Source of the DNA: Clostridia bacterium
Lineage (GTDB): Bacteria > Bacillota > Clostridia > TANB77 > CAG-508
DNA length: 34,844 nt
Reading direction: 5' to 3'
Assembly: GCA_022797145.1 (NCBI GenBank)
Contig: JAAWKA010000017.1
Coordinates: 1-34,844, forward strand
The notes beneath the pieces were generated by a model that made no database searches, was not told the origin of the DNA, and was given only the letters and a program-made list of their open reading frames with translations. A program made the translations under genes and the position numbers. Of the stretch, positions 26,112 through 34,764 are shown piece after piece (position 1 is the first letter of the stretch; every line of letters starts with the position of its first letter).

Positions 26112-26540
26112 TTAGTTTGATGATGATACTAAATTTACTTTTACGTTGTCAATTAGTCCTGTTCCTACTCCAGCTGAGTCATATACAACTTCTACATTAT
26201 ATAATGCTGATGAATTTATAGTGTTTCTTTCTTTTGATAGTTCTTCTGATGTCATTAATTTACCATTATATTTTACTTGTTTTTGTTCAATATCAGCATT
26301 TGTTTGATTATTGGTTATTATTACACCAATTAAAGCTTTTACATTAGAACCTCTTACTTTTGTTCCTGAATATGTGTCAAATTGATTGTTATACATTTGT
26401 TTTTCATTTGAACTCATTTGAGCTACTGCTTCATCAATACCTCCTTGTGCTCCTCTAAATACCATCATTCCAACACCAATTAATAATATTGCAATTAATA
26501 TTGCTCCTGCAATAATTAATGCTTTTGATGCATTTTCCAT
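26112..26540 (-). CDS. MENA-type pilin-like protein, 142 aa
   Basis: Starts MENASKALIIAGAILIAILL and has one membrane helix (about 7-28), then a body with VRGSNVKALIGVIITNNQ, matching the GTDIVSVMNKAESNNK segment of the paralogue at 27647. It ends VEVVYDSAG...LIDNVKVNLVSSSN, without the conserved Cys of the paralogues. Probably a major pilin candidate, being short and Ser/Thr/Asn-rich; this is inference. Confidence 0.65.
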   Translation of the reverse strand: MENASKALIIAGAILIAILLIGVGMMVFRGAQGGIDEAVAQMSSNEKQMYNNQFDTYSGTKVRGSNVKALIGVIITNNQTNADIEQKQVKYNGKLMTSEELSKERNTINSSALYNVEVVYDSAGVGTGLIDNVKVNLVSSSN

Positions 26541-26581
26541 AATTATTTCCTCCTTTTACATTTGTTTTTATTTATATATGG

Positions 26582-26602
26582 TTAGATTAATTTTTAATCT
26601 AA
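26582..26602 (-). repeat. Inverted repeat between two pilin-like genes
   Basis: A perfect 9-bp stem (TTAGATTAA with TTAATCTAA) with a 3-nt loop lies in the 73-nt gap between the genes at 26614 and 26112. There is no T tract behind it. It could be an mRNA stabiliser or processing site that sets relative amounts of the subunits. Confidence 0.45.
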
Positions 26603-26613
26603 AATTTAATATC

Positions 26614-27054
26614 TTATTCTTCTAATTGTTCAAATACTAATTTTTTTATTCTTTTTGTAGTATCGTGATATTCTATTTTTGAACATTTAAATTTTATTAA
26701 ATTAAAATTTTGTATAAAGCCTATAGTTCCTACTTTTTGTATTGTTTCCATTTGAACTGTTTGAATGTTTTCCCCATTTATCATGTTTAATTCTATTTTT
26801 ATTGAATTTGTAGTATTTTCTATATAAAATCCTTTTTCATCTTTTACTATTTGATTTTTTTCATTTGTATCTATAGCTTTATTCATTAAAGTTACTACAT
26901 CTGTTCCCCATATTTCTTTATCTAAAACTAGTTCAAATTCTTTATTTTCTTTTTTTATGTTTTTTATCGTTTTTGAGTTTTCTATTACTGCTATACTTGT
27001 AACAATTATAATAACAGTCAATATTGTTATTATAACAATTAATGTTTTTTTCAT
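26614..27054 (-). CDS. Pilin-like body on a different membrane anchor, 146 aa
   Basis: The N terminus is MKKTLIVIITILTVIIIVTS, a plain Lys-Lys anchored helix rather than the MENA type. The body matches its neighbours: GTDVVTLMNKAIDTNEKN aligns with GTDIVSVMNKAESNNKK of the 27647 gene, and FKCSKIEYHDTTKRI aligns with FDCKQIKYHNITGRV. It has its own promoter. It may be a membrane-held relative of the pilins, for example an assembly or adaptor subunit; inference. Confidence 0.7.
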   Translation of the reverse strand: MKKTLIVIITILTVIIIVTSIAVIENSKTIKNIKKENKEFELVLDKEIWGTDVVTLMNKAIDTNEKNQIVKDEKGFYIENTTNSIKIELNMINGENIQTVQMETIQKVGTIGFIQNFNLIKFKCSKIEYHDTTKRIKKLVFEQLEE

Positions 27055-27068
27055 CTAGTCTCCCTTTT

Positions 27069-27097
27069 ATTATACTATTTTTTATTTATTTTATCAA
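27069..27097 (-). promoter_or_regulatory. Internal promoter within the pilin array
   Basis: On the minus strand TTGATA (27092-27097), 17 nt, TATAAT (27069-27074), 15 nt before the ATG of the 146-aa gene at 27054. It would make the downstream part of the array, up to the TadE-like gene and perhaps spoIVB, partly independent of the cpaB promoter. Confidence 0.7.
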
Positions 27098-27150
27098 CTT
27101 TTATCAAATAATATTAAAATAATTTTTTTATTGTCTAATTATGGCATAAT

Positions 27151-27630
27151 TTATATATTTAGTTGTATGTCTATTCTATTTACTAATGCTGTTTTTTTAT
27201 CGTATTTTACTCCTGTGCATTTAAATGTAGATTTTTTATCAACTGAATACTGTTTTATAAATTCATTTGTAATTTTTCTATAATTTTCTTCTTGTGTGTC
27301 CATAAGATATTTATTGGCCATATTTGAATAACTTCCAACTCCTGTTAAATTCATGACTATCGCATTTTGCGTTCCTTCTGTCTGCATTTTTTTATTATTA
27401 CTTCTAACTAAATTTGATATTGTTACTACATCTTGTGCTGTTAAATTAGCATTTTTATCATATTTTTCAAATGGTGCATTAAACTCTGCTACTGTCTTTT
27501 TTTCTATATTTTCATTTACTGCTTTTGAAAATCCTCCCATAGAGCGGAACATAAAAACCATCAATATGAGTAGTAATACTCCAAGTAAAACTCCTCCTGT
27601 GATTATTAATGCTTTTGATGCATTTTCCAT
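27151..27630 (-). CDS. MENA-type pilin-like protein, 159 aa
   Basis: Starts MENASKALIITGGVLLGVLL; one membrane helix (about 7-28). The body has FNAPFEKYDKNANLTAQDVVTISNLVRSNNKK, aligning with FNKEYEAYNRNLLRGTDIVSVMNKAESNNKK of the gene just upstream, and FKCTGVKYDKKTALV near the C terminus, the F-x-C-x-x-V-x-Y motif. It lies 16 nt after the gene at 27647, so the two look like a tandem duplication. Confidence 0.7.
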   Translation of the reverse strand: MENASKALIITGGVLLGVLLLILMVFMFRSMGGFSKAVNENIEKKTVAEFNAPFEKYDKNANLTAQDVVTISNLVRSNNKKMQTEGTQNAIVMNLTGVGSYSNMANKYLMDTQEENYRKITNEFIKQYSVDKKSTFKCTGVKYDKKTALVNRIDIQLNI

Positions 27631-27646
27631 ATTCTCACTCTCCTAT

Positions 27647-28144
27647 TTATTCATCTACTCTTCTTTCTATAAATAACATATAATATACTCTCCCTGTTAT
27701 ATTATGGTATTTTATTTGTTTGCAATCGAATACTCTTCTTTTTAATTCTGTAAAAACTGCATTATTATTTTTTATGTTTAAAAAATCTTTTAAAGTATAT
27801 CTTATATTTGGTTTTAAATTAGTATTACCTTCTTGTATTTCATCTATCATTTCAAATTCAATTTGCATTAAATAATTTGGCTCATTTTGCTGTGCTACTC
27901 CATATTTTTTATTATTACTTTCAGCTTTATTCATAACAGATACAATATCTGTTCCTCTTAATAAGTTTCTATTATATGCTTCATATTCTTTATTAAAAAT
28001 GTCTAGCTGTTCTGCCACTTCTATTTTTTGAGAACTTCTTTGATTATCACTTGCAGAATTTAATACATATATAAGTACTCCTAATATTACTATGGCTATT
28101 AATACACTTCCAGCCATAATTAAGGCTTTTGATGCATTTTCCAT
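27647..28144 (-). CDS. MENA-type pilin-like protein, 165 aa
   Basis: Starts MENASKALIMAGSVLIAIVI; one membrane helix (about 7-28). Body segments FNKEYEAYNRNLLRGTDIV and FDCKQIKYHNITGRV are shared with the genes at 27151 and 26614. It is the first subunit gene after the platform protein (13 nt gap), with AAGGAGG before its ATG. There is no classical type IV (G-F-x4-E) or Flp (G-x4-E-Y) prepilin cleavage site. Confidence 0.7.
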   Translation of the reverse strand: MENASKALIMAGSVLIAIVILGVLIYVLNSASDNQRSSQKIEVAEQLDIFNKEYEAYNRNLLRGTDIVSVMNKAESNNKKYGVAQQNEPNYLMQIEFEMIDEIQEGNTNLKPNIRYTLKDFLNIKNNNAVFTELKRRVFDCKQIKYHNITGRVYYMLFIERRVDE

Positions 28145-28157
28145 CTTTACCTCCTTG

Positions 28158-30236
28158 TTACATCATTCCTGTCATTGAATTAAATGCTTCTGTCATGCTT
28201 AACATACCAATTACTACTAATGGTATTATCAGATATCCTACAAATAAACATACCATTGGTGCAAATCCTATTGCTTTTCCTATCATTCCTTTTTTAGATA
28301 TTAATCTTTCATTGGATTCTTTTCTTTTATCTTGATAATATGCTCTTTCTGTGTCTAGTTCATCAAAAGCTTCTTGTATTGGTATTTTTTCTACTGCTGC
28401 TTGTAAACTTTCTATTATACGTATAAATTGTACATATGAAACATCATTTTTTAATTCGTCTAAGGCTTCCCATGCTCCACTTTCATAATTGTTCACACAT
28501 TTAGTTATTGGTTCTTTAAAGATATTTGCATATCTTTCTAACCATTCTAATATGATTTCAACATTTATTCTTTCTATTTTCATTAGCATAAGTATAATTG
28601 TTTGGAATTGCATTACTTCATCTTCCATATCCAGTTGTCTCATTCTTATTTGGAACATTAGCATCCAAATTGGTGCCATATATCCAATTGTTGCAAAAAT
28701 AAAGGCAAGTAAAATCTCAAACCATTGTAAATACTCACTATTTACTATTTTTAGTTTTGTGTATATTTTCTCTGCATCTGTTTGTATTTCTTGGTCTGTT
28801 GCATCTTTATAATATGGTGAATATCTCATAGCAACTTCTATTTGTTCTTTTGTAGTATCTATTTTCCCTTTAAATTTGTCTAAAAAATAATTATGTTTTT
28901 TTGTTACTGCCATAGCTTTTTTTTCATCTGCTGCTGACATTTGTCCTAATATATTATAGTCACTTTCTGGTTGTTCATATATATATCTTATTGTTATTTG
29001 ATGTAATTCAAAAAATAAAAATATTGATATTATTGCTGTTGAGATAGTTAAAGTAATTCTATTTACATATAACCATTCTATTTTCATTTTAGAAGCTGCA
29101 TTTTTTAATAAAGTAGTAATTTTTCTATTTTCTTTTGTCCCTTTTCTTGGTATGAACAAATCTATTATTTTTTTGGCTATTCTATTTTTATATATTTTTG
29201 ATTGCCATGGATTTTCTGTATTTTTTATATTAGCATTTGTTGAAGAATTGTCTTTTATTCTTCTTATTAAAGTATAACATATAAATGTTAATACTAATAT
29301 AAGTGTTTGTACAATTAGTCCAGATTTTCCATTATAAAATTGAGATGTAAAACTAAATTGTGAAACTGCCCAATTTTTAACTGGCTCTAAAAATAGAATT
29401 GGTACTGCTGCGATTACAGATAAACTTTGAAATACATAATCTAGTTTATCTCTTTTTAATATTTCTATTTGCATTTCTTGTGTTATGTTATTTAAATTTT
29501 TTAAATATAATGATGCCCCATTTTGATCTTTTCTATCTCCAAATTCTCTTGTTAAGTATGATATTCCTGCGAATTCTTTTAAATAGCTATTTGGTGCAAT
29601 GTCATAATATTTTTCAAGTTCTGCTTCTGGATCATCTGATATTAAAATTTCATATATTTTTTCTGCTTGACGAGAAATTTCCAGTTCATCGTCTTGTGCT
29701 ACTTGATATATTGCTTCTTCTACCATATTTGATTCATGATATGCATGACGAATTTCTGTAAAAAAATCTATTTGTTGTTTTAATAATTTGTTATCTATTT
29801 TATCTACCATTCCATCTATTATTGTTTCTACCATAAATAATTCAAATATCAATAAAATAGACATTAATAATGTATTATTTTTTGTAAATAATATTATTAA
29901 AATTGTAAGAGGCACTATTACAATCAATGCATTTGTTAGTATTTTTGTAGATTGTCTTCTTGTTAAGTATTCATCTTCTATGTTTATAATTTCTAGTCTT
30001 CTTCTTAATTTTATTAAATATCTCTTTAATCCTGGAATTTTTATGTATATCATATATAATTTTTGATATATAACATCTGCTGAAAAATTATTTATTTTAT
30101 TTCCTGAACGTAATGCCATTGCATGTTTTACATCAGCTTTATTCATTCTTCTCACAAGAAGGAAGTATGCAATAATGATTAATACAAGTAAGCCTGCTAC
30201 TCCAATTAATCCATAAATTATAAGATTATTTGACAT
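28158..30236 (-). CDS. TadB/TadC-like platform protein, apparently fused
   Basis: A 692-aa inner-membrane protein expected to be the platform of a Tad/type II-like machine. About eight membrane segments: 6-28, 100-118, 121-140, 271-287, 306-324, 394-410, 507-528 and 655-681. Two cytosolic helical blocks look like T2SSF domains: about 150-270 (DFFTEIRHAYHESNMVEEAIYQ) and about 540-650 (FQTIILMLMKIERINVEIILEWLERYA), each followed by a hydrophobic helix or hairpin. TadB and TadC are usually two proteins of about 300 aa; here one gene seems to cover both. It lies between the ATPase and the subunit genes. Confidence 0.75.
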   Translation of the reverse strand: MSNNLIIYGLIGVAGLLVLIIIAYFLLVRRMNKADVKHAMALRSGNKINNFSADVIYQKLYMIYIKIPGLKRYLIKLRRRLEIINIEDEYLTRRQSTKILTNALIVIVPLTILIILFTKNNTLLMSILLIFELFMVETIIDGMVDKIDNKLLKQQIDFFTEIRHAYHESNMVEEAIYQVAQDDELEISRQAEKIYEILISDDPEAELEKYYDIAPNSYLKEFAGISYLTREFGDRKDQNGASLYLKNLNNITQEMQIEILKRDKLDYVFQSLSVIAAVPILFLEPVKNWAVSQFSFTSQFYNGKSGLIVQTLILVLTFICYTLIRRIKDNSSTNANIKNTENPWQSKIYKNRIAKKIIDLFIPRKGTKENRKITTLLKNAASKMKIEWLYVNRITLTISTAIISIFLFFELHQITIRYIYEQPESDYNILGQMSAADEKKAMAVTKKHNYFLDKFKGKIDTTKEQIEVAMRYSPYYKDATDQEIQTDAEKIYTKLKIVNSEYLQWFEILLAFIFATIGYMAPIWMLMFQIRMRQLDMEDEVMQFQTIILMLMKIERINVEIILEWLERYANIFKEPITKCVNNYESGAWEALDELKNDVSYVQFIRIIESLQAAVEKIPIQEAFDELDTERAYYQDKRKESNERLISKKGMIGKAIGFAPMVCLFVGYLIIPLVVIGMLSMTEAFNSMTGMM

Positions 30237-30262
30237 TTATGTATGACACCTCCCTTTATACA

Positions 30263-32221
30263 TTATTCTTGTGTTTCTTCTCTAAATCTTCTTGTTTTTC
30301 TTATTCTGTTTCTTTGTATTCTTTCTGTTTCCACTCTGTTGTTTCTTATTCCCCAATTTTCTTGTATAAAATCATCAAATAGTTCTACATCTGATGCATC
30401 CATATTATTACGCATTTCTTTTATATTTGTATCTGATATTTTATTTGTTAATACATATTCACCATCTATATATTCTAATATATTTACATATTTGTATAAT
30501 TGTCTGTCTGTAACTTTGGTAAAATAATGTGTTGCATTATCAAAAAATTTATCCATTTTATTTTCTAATGTTGCTACATTTTGATGTTCAAAAGTATATT
30601 CATTTTTGTTTTCTATTGGTATACATTCTGTCACTCTTTCAATATATCTTCTTCCTCTAAAGTCTTTAACTAGATGTATATCAAAGTTTAATACTTGTAC
30701 TACTTGTTCTTCTGCTGTTTTTTCATCTGTAAATACACCTGTTCTTAACATAGAGTTTCTTAATGCTGTTATCAAGTTTGGAAATGTTTTTGCATGGTGT
30801 GTAAATAATGTAAATTTTGATGCAACTTGTGCTGCTTGTATCATCCATGATGCAACTGGGTCTGTTGCAACTTCTCCTATAATATTAACTGAACCATCAG
30901 TTTTCTTTTGTACATCTAAGCCTTCTTGTCCAGATATTGTTTCTGTTTCTCTAAATGAAAGTACATTTCTTGTTGGATATATTTTTCTTAAATGTAATTC
31001 AAATGCTGTTTCTTGAACTCTTATATTCATTGTTTCATATATATTTTCTATCATTCCCATAAGCATAGTTGTCTTACCACAGCCTTGTTCTCCTGTAATT
31101 GATATAATTCTTGCACCTTTTACTAGAAATTTTAGTAAATCAATTGCTTGCTCTTTTCCTGGAAATACAATTAGCTGTTCTAAAGTAGCTCTTTTTACAT
31201 CAAATTTTCTTACAAAAAATGCCCATGTTTCTGAAAAAGATGGTCTTACTACAACAACTCTTGAGCCGTCTTTCATTTCATTTATTTTATAACCATTAGT
31301 ATCAGATAACTGTCCTGGATTATTATATTTATATATATTTTGACATACTCTTTTTAATTCACTTTCTGTCCCAAATGATAAAAATGCAAGTCTTATAGAC
31401 TTTCCTTGAAAGAATATCCATATACTATCACATGCTCTTGGTACTTTATTTTCTAAAACTTGATCTAAATAATCTCCATCTGTTTGTGCTACTTGACTTA
31501 AAAAAGATTCTGGAAGTCCAGATACCCCACCAGATACTCCATCTATGTTCATGTCTCTTATTTCATCAATACTACTATATCCTTTGTAATGTTGGTATAT
31601 TCTTTGTACTACAATATTTAGTTTATCTGCAAAAGATAATAATAAATTTTCTTTTTCATAAATATTATTTATTTCATCCCCTGTTATTACATAAGATGGT
31701 TTTGCTTCTCCTGATATATATTTCAAAACTGCCAAATTATATTTTTTTATTAATTGTGTTAATGCTTCATATGCAAATTCCTTTTTATACATATATATTA
31801 AAATATCAAATTTATCTTGATATGTTAATAATGATGGTATATCAAAAGATATTGCTTTTGATATGTTAGCTTCATCAACTCCATATTCTTTTAATAATAT
31901 GTCATATATTAATTCTTTTACATATTTTTTGTCATTAACATCTCCATATGTACAACCTTTTAAGGCTTTTTTTAGTTCATATTTTTTCTTTTTTCTTCTT
32001 TTTAATTCTTCTTCAGAAAGTCCAATATCATACAAATTTATTTTTGTTATTTCATCTAATCTTCTTTTTACAAATGCTGTCATTTTTTCTAGTGTATAAG
32101 TTTTGTCATCTATTTCTATTGATTTTTCTGCTTCAGCTTCTTTTCTTTTTTCTATAGTTCTCATTATTAATACTATTGCTCCTAATAGTACAACAATAAT
32201 TAAGATAATATTTATTAGCAT
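30263..32221 (-). CDS. tadA: TadA/CpaF-like secretion ATPase with N-terminal membrane helix
   Basis: A 652-aa ATPase of the type II/IV secretion family that should power subunit export. Walker A is GEQGCGKTT (377-385), Walker B NIIGEVATDP (446-455), and the His box THHAKTFPNLITALRN (474-489). An RNA- or DNA-free N domain (about 100-370) has the usual CpaF pattern. Residues 2-20 (LINIILIIVVLLGAIVLIM) are a clear membrane segment, absent from ordinary TadA, followed by a very basic linker (RRKKKKYELKK at about 75-85). The C-terminal part after 535 (Lys, Asp and Arg-rich, ending RKTRRFREETQE) is an extension of about 110 aa. Confidence 0.88.
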   Translation of the reverse strand: MLINIILIIVVLLGAIVLIMRTIEKRKEAEAEKSIEIDDKTYTLEKMTAFVKRRLDEITKINLYDIGLSEEELKRRKKKKYELKKALKGCTYGDVNDKKYVKELIYDILLKEYGVDEANISKAISFDIPSLLTYQDKFDILIYMYKKEFAYEALTQLIKKYNLAVLKYISGEAKPSYVITGDEINNIYEKENLLLSFADKLNIVVQRIYQHYKGYSSIDEIRDMNIDGVSGGVSGLPESFLSQVAQTDGDYLDQVLENKVPRACDSIWIFFQGKSIRLAFLSFGTESELKRVCQNIYKYNNPGQLSDTNGYKINEMKDGSRVVVVRPSFSETWAFFVRKFDVKRATLEQLIVFPGKEQAIDLLKFLVKGARIISITGEQGCGKTTMLMGMIENIYETMNIRVQETAFELHLRKIYPTRNVLSFRETETISGQEGLDVQKKTDGSVNIIGEVATDPVASWMIQAAQVASKFTLFTHHAKTFPNLITALRNSMLRTGVFTDEKTAEEQVVQVLNFDIHLVKDFRGRRYIERVTECIPIENKNEYTFEHQNVATLENKMDKFFDNATHYFTKVTDRQLYKYVNILEYIDGEYVLTNKISDTNIKEMRNNMDASDVELFDDFIQENWGIRNNRVETERIQRNRIRKTRRFREETQE

Positions 32222-32241
32222 ATTAGGTTCCTCCCCCTACT

Positions 32242-33093
32242 TTACATTCTCATTTGCAATTCTTGTAATTTATAAATTAATATTTGTACTGCTTCTCTTA
32301 CAGCTTTCATAAACATTCCATTTCTATCTGTTTCTTCTACATTTCTTATTTTTAAAAATAGTTCAGCTACTTTTTGTTCATTTGATGCTTCAAAATATAA
32401 AGTATTGTATGGTATTACTGATATGTTTCTTTTTACTCCTGTATATCTTGCTATGTTTTTTACGCTATATTTTGAATAAGTGTCAAATCTTCCTATATTT
32501 AATATCATGTTATCTTTTGAAGCCTTTGAATATTTATTTTTTAATTCTATAAAATCATTTATCATTTCTATTTTTTGTTCTACTGTTACTACTACTACAT
32601 CTGAAATTGATAATATTTTCCTGTTTATTTCATCATCCAATCCTTTTCCTATGTCTACAAATACCATATCATATGATTTACTTGCATTTTGTATAATTTC
32701 TCTGTATTTATCACGCATATTCAAATATTCATCTTTTCCAGTCCCATCTGCTGTATTTTTATATCCATATAATACTTCTAATCTATTTTTATATATAATT
32801 TGTGTATAATTTTGTATGATTTCTGGTGATAGTCTACCACTTTTTGCAAGTTTTGAAATCCCCTGTATTCCAGTGTCTACAGCTATATTGTCTGTTTTTA
32901 TTATTGTTCTTAGTATTTTTCTATTTTTATCTGTCTCTCCAAAACATAATTCCAAAGCATTGTCATTAAATCTTGTTGATATCATTAATATTTTGTAGTT
33001 ATGTTCTATAGCCATGTTGGTAGCAATAGCTGCCATAGACATAGTTTGTCCTGTTGTTTTTTTCATATTACTCCAAAATGTTATAATTGCCAT
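32242..33093 (-). CDS. MinD/ParA-fold protein with altered P-loop (CpaE/TadZ-like)
   Basis: A 283-aa protein of the ParA/MinD fold, at the place of CpaE/TadZ, which in Tad systems places the pilus at the cell pole. It starts MAIITFWSNMKKTTGQTMSMA. The deviant Walker A (KGGxGKT/S) is changed: the second Lys is Gln (codon CAA) so the loop reads KKTTGQT. Residues about 134-140 (YDMVFVDIGKG) fit the Walker B Asp, and VVVVTVEQ the switch region. ATP hydrolysis is doubtful. It starts 3 nt after the stop of its neighbour, so they are co-translated. Confidence 0.75.
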   Translation of the reverse strand: MAIITFWSNMKKTTGQTMSMAAIATNMAIEHNYKILMISTRFNDNALELCFGETDKNRKILRTIIKTDNIAVDTGIQGISKLAKSGRLSPEIIQNYTQIIYKNRLEVLYGYKNTADGTGKDEYLNMRDKYREIIQNASKSYDMVFVDIGKGLDDEINRKILSISDVVVVTVEQKIEMINDFIELKNKYSKASKDNMILNIGRFDTYSKYSVKNIARYTGVKRNISVIPYNTLYFEASNEQKVAELFLKIRNVEETDRNGMFMKAVREAVQILIYKLQELQMRM

Positions 33094-33096
33094 GTT

Positions 33097-33798
33097 TTAC
33101 ACTTCCTTTTCCATAAGTTTAAATGCTTTTTTTATTTGTGCTGGAGATAAGTCTTTTGCTATATCTTCTGTGATGTAGGCAAGGCTTTCTTTATATTGTG
33201 AACTTAATTTTCTTAATGATGGTCTTGATATTCTTTGATTTTCTATAATAACTGTTTGATCTCCTGTATCTAACGGAAAATATATAATGTAGTTTTCATC
33301 CCAGTTTATTTTAGTATCTAAGCTTATATAGTCTAAGTATTCATTATCTTCTTTTGAAATTTCTTTAGAAAATAGTACTTTTGTTAATTTTACTGTTTCT
33401 TTTACTTGTGATAAAATTTCAATTCCTTTTTTTAATGAATACATATCAAAAGAAGTAATAAAATATTTTTTATCACAAGATTGAATATTAAAGTTTTGAT
33501 AATTTTTAGCACTATCTACATCTATTAAAATAATATCATATTCTAATTCTTTTTCTAATGGTATTCCTATATATTTTTTTATATCTTCATAATTTTCAAA
33601 TCCAACAGAAACATCTATTTCATCAAATTCGGTTATATATGATTTAGTAGGATTTATAGCAGGTACTACATATCTTGCTTTTTGATTTACTGTGTTATCT
33701 ATAATTAATACTTTTTTACCTAATGTTTTTAATGCTTTTGCTAAGTATATAATTAAATCTGTTTTGTCAAATACCCCTATAAACCCTATTTTTTTCAT
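33097..33798 (-). CDS. Second degenerate MinD/ParA-fold protein
   Basis: A 233-aa protein with the N-terminal strand-loop-helix MKKIGFIGVFDKTDLIIYLA where a P-loop (GKGGVGKTT) would be; only the K-T remains in GVFDKTD. It is followed by KKVLIIDNTVNQKARYVVP (Walker A' like strand with Asp) and YDIILIDVDSAKN (Walker B like). ATP binding seems weak or lost. With the next gene it makes a pair that may form a heterodimeric TadZ/CpaE-like localisation factor (inference). Confidence 0.65.
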   Translation of the reverse strand: MKKIGFIGVFDKTDLIIYLAKALKTLGKKVLIIDNTVNQKARYVVPAINPTKSYITEFDEIDVSVGFENYEDIKKYIGIPLEKELEYDIILIDVDSAKNYQNFNIQSCDKKYFITSFDMYSLKKGIEILSQVKETVKLTKVLFSKEISKEDNEYLDYISLDTKINWDENYIIYFPLDTGDQTVIIENQRISRPSLRKLSSQYKESLAYITEDIAKDLSPAQIKKAFKLMEKEV

Positions 33799-33812
33799 AC
33801 TATCCTCCTATT

Positions 33813-34712
33813 TTACTGTATAGTTCCAGCATTTAATGAATCTAAGTATTGTTTTCTATTTTCTTTTGATTTTGTAATTTCTTGTTCTATATTTGTTTCA
33901 ATATTGTCTTTAGCTTCTTCTGCATAATTGTTTAATTGTCCTTGTATGTCTTGTGCTCTTCTTTCTCTTAATTCTGCTGTATATCTTTCTGCTAATCCTT
34001 TTTTAGCTTCTTCTGTTACATTTTTGTCTGCATTTATAAGATTAATTACATTAGAACTTGGTATATATGTTGGAATTGCATTTTGTTGATTTCCTGGATC
34101 TACATATGTAGTTGCATATAATTTTGAGCCTTTCATAATATATGCTTCTACTATTGCATTACTCATTGCTAATGTTTCTTGCTCATACATGTCTATCCAT
34201 ATTGTGTCTTCAGAAATATTTTTAATACGTTTTTTTGAAACAACAATAAAATCTTGTCCATTTGGTAATGTTAATCTTATATCTATATAATCATCTATAT
34301 TCAAATATTGTGGTAATACTACCATGTTATATTGTTGCTGTCTTAAATCTGCTGTTGTTTTTTCTGATTGTTCATTTACAATAGATTTTGATAATACAGT
34401 ACCTTTTGAAATATCTATTTTTGCTATTGTATTTTCTGTTATAGACTCCATTCCTATATAATCACTTGGTATTACTGTCTTTAATACACTTACTTTTTCT
34501 AAATTTGACATGTCTATTTTTCCACCTGATTTAATATCTGTTTTGAATACATAAGCTTGTACTGTAGCTGCTTGGTTTGATTTTTTTTCTTGTTGTAATT
34601 GATTTAATTGAAAAAATAAAAATGCTATAACAACAGCGCCTATTAAAAGACCTATTACTATACCTAATAAAATTGAATTTCTTGCTTTTCTTTGCATTGG
34701 ATTTGTTGCCAT
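33813..34712 (-). CDS. cpaB: CpaB/RcpC-like SAF-domain protein
   Basis: A 299-aa protein with one N-terminal membrane helix (about 13-35), then a SAF-like domain (about 48-112: VYVFKTDIKSGGKIDMSNLEKV-like stretch and KIDISKGTVLSKSIV), a beta-rich CpaB part, and a long helical, charged C-terminal tail (about 235-295). In Tad systems CpaB/RcpC is a periplasm-side pilus assembly protein; in Firmicutes it would face the wall. Start is ATG 34712, behind AAGGAGG; in-frame ATG 34754 lies upstream of the ribosome binding site. First gene of the Tad-like operon. Confidence 0.8.
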   Translation of the reverse strand: MATNPMQRKARNSILLGIVIGLLIGAVVIAFLFFQLNQLQQEKKSNQAATVQAYVFKTDIKSGGKIDMSNLEKVSVLKTVIPSDYIGMESITENTIAKIDISKGTVLSKSIVNEQSEKTTADLRQQQYNMVVLPQYLNIDDYIDIRLTLPNGQDFIVVSKKRIKNISEDTIWIDMYEQETLAMSNAIVEAYIMKGSKLYATTYVDPGNQQNAIPTYIPSSNVINLINADKNVTEEAKKGLAERYTAELRERRAQDIQGQLNNYAEEAKDNIETNIEQEITKSKENRKQYLDSLNAGTIQ

Positions 34713-34764
34713 TTGAAAATTCCTCCTTAAAATTAAAATATGACAAAATATCACTTTTTATTTT

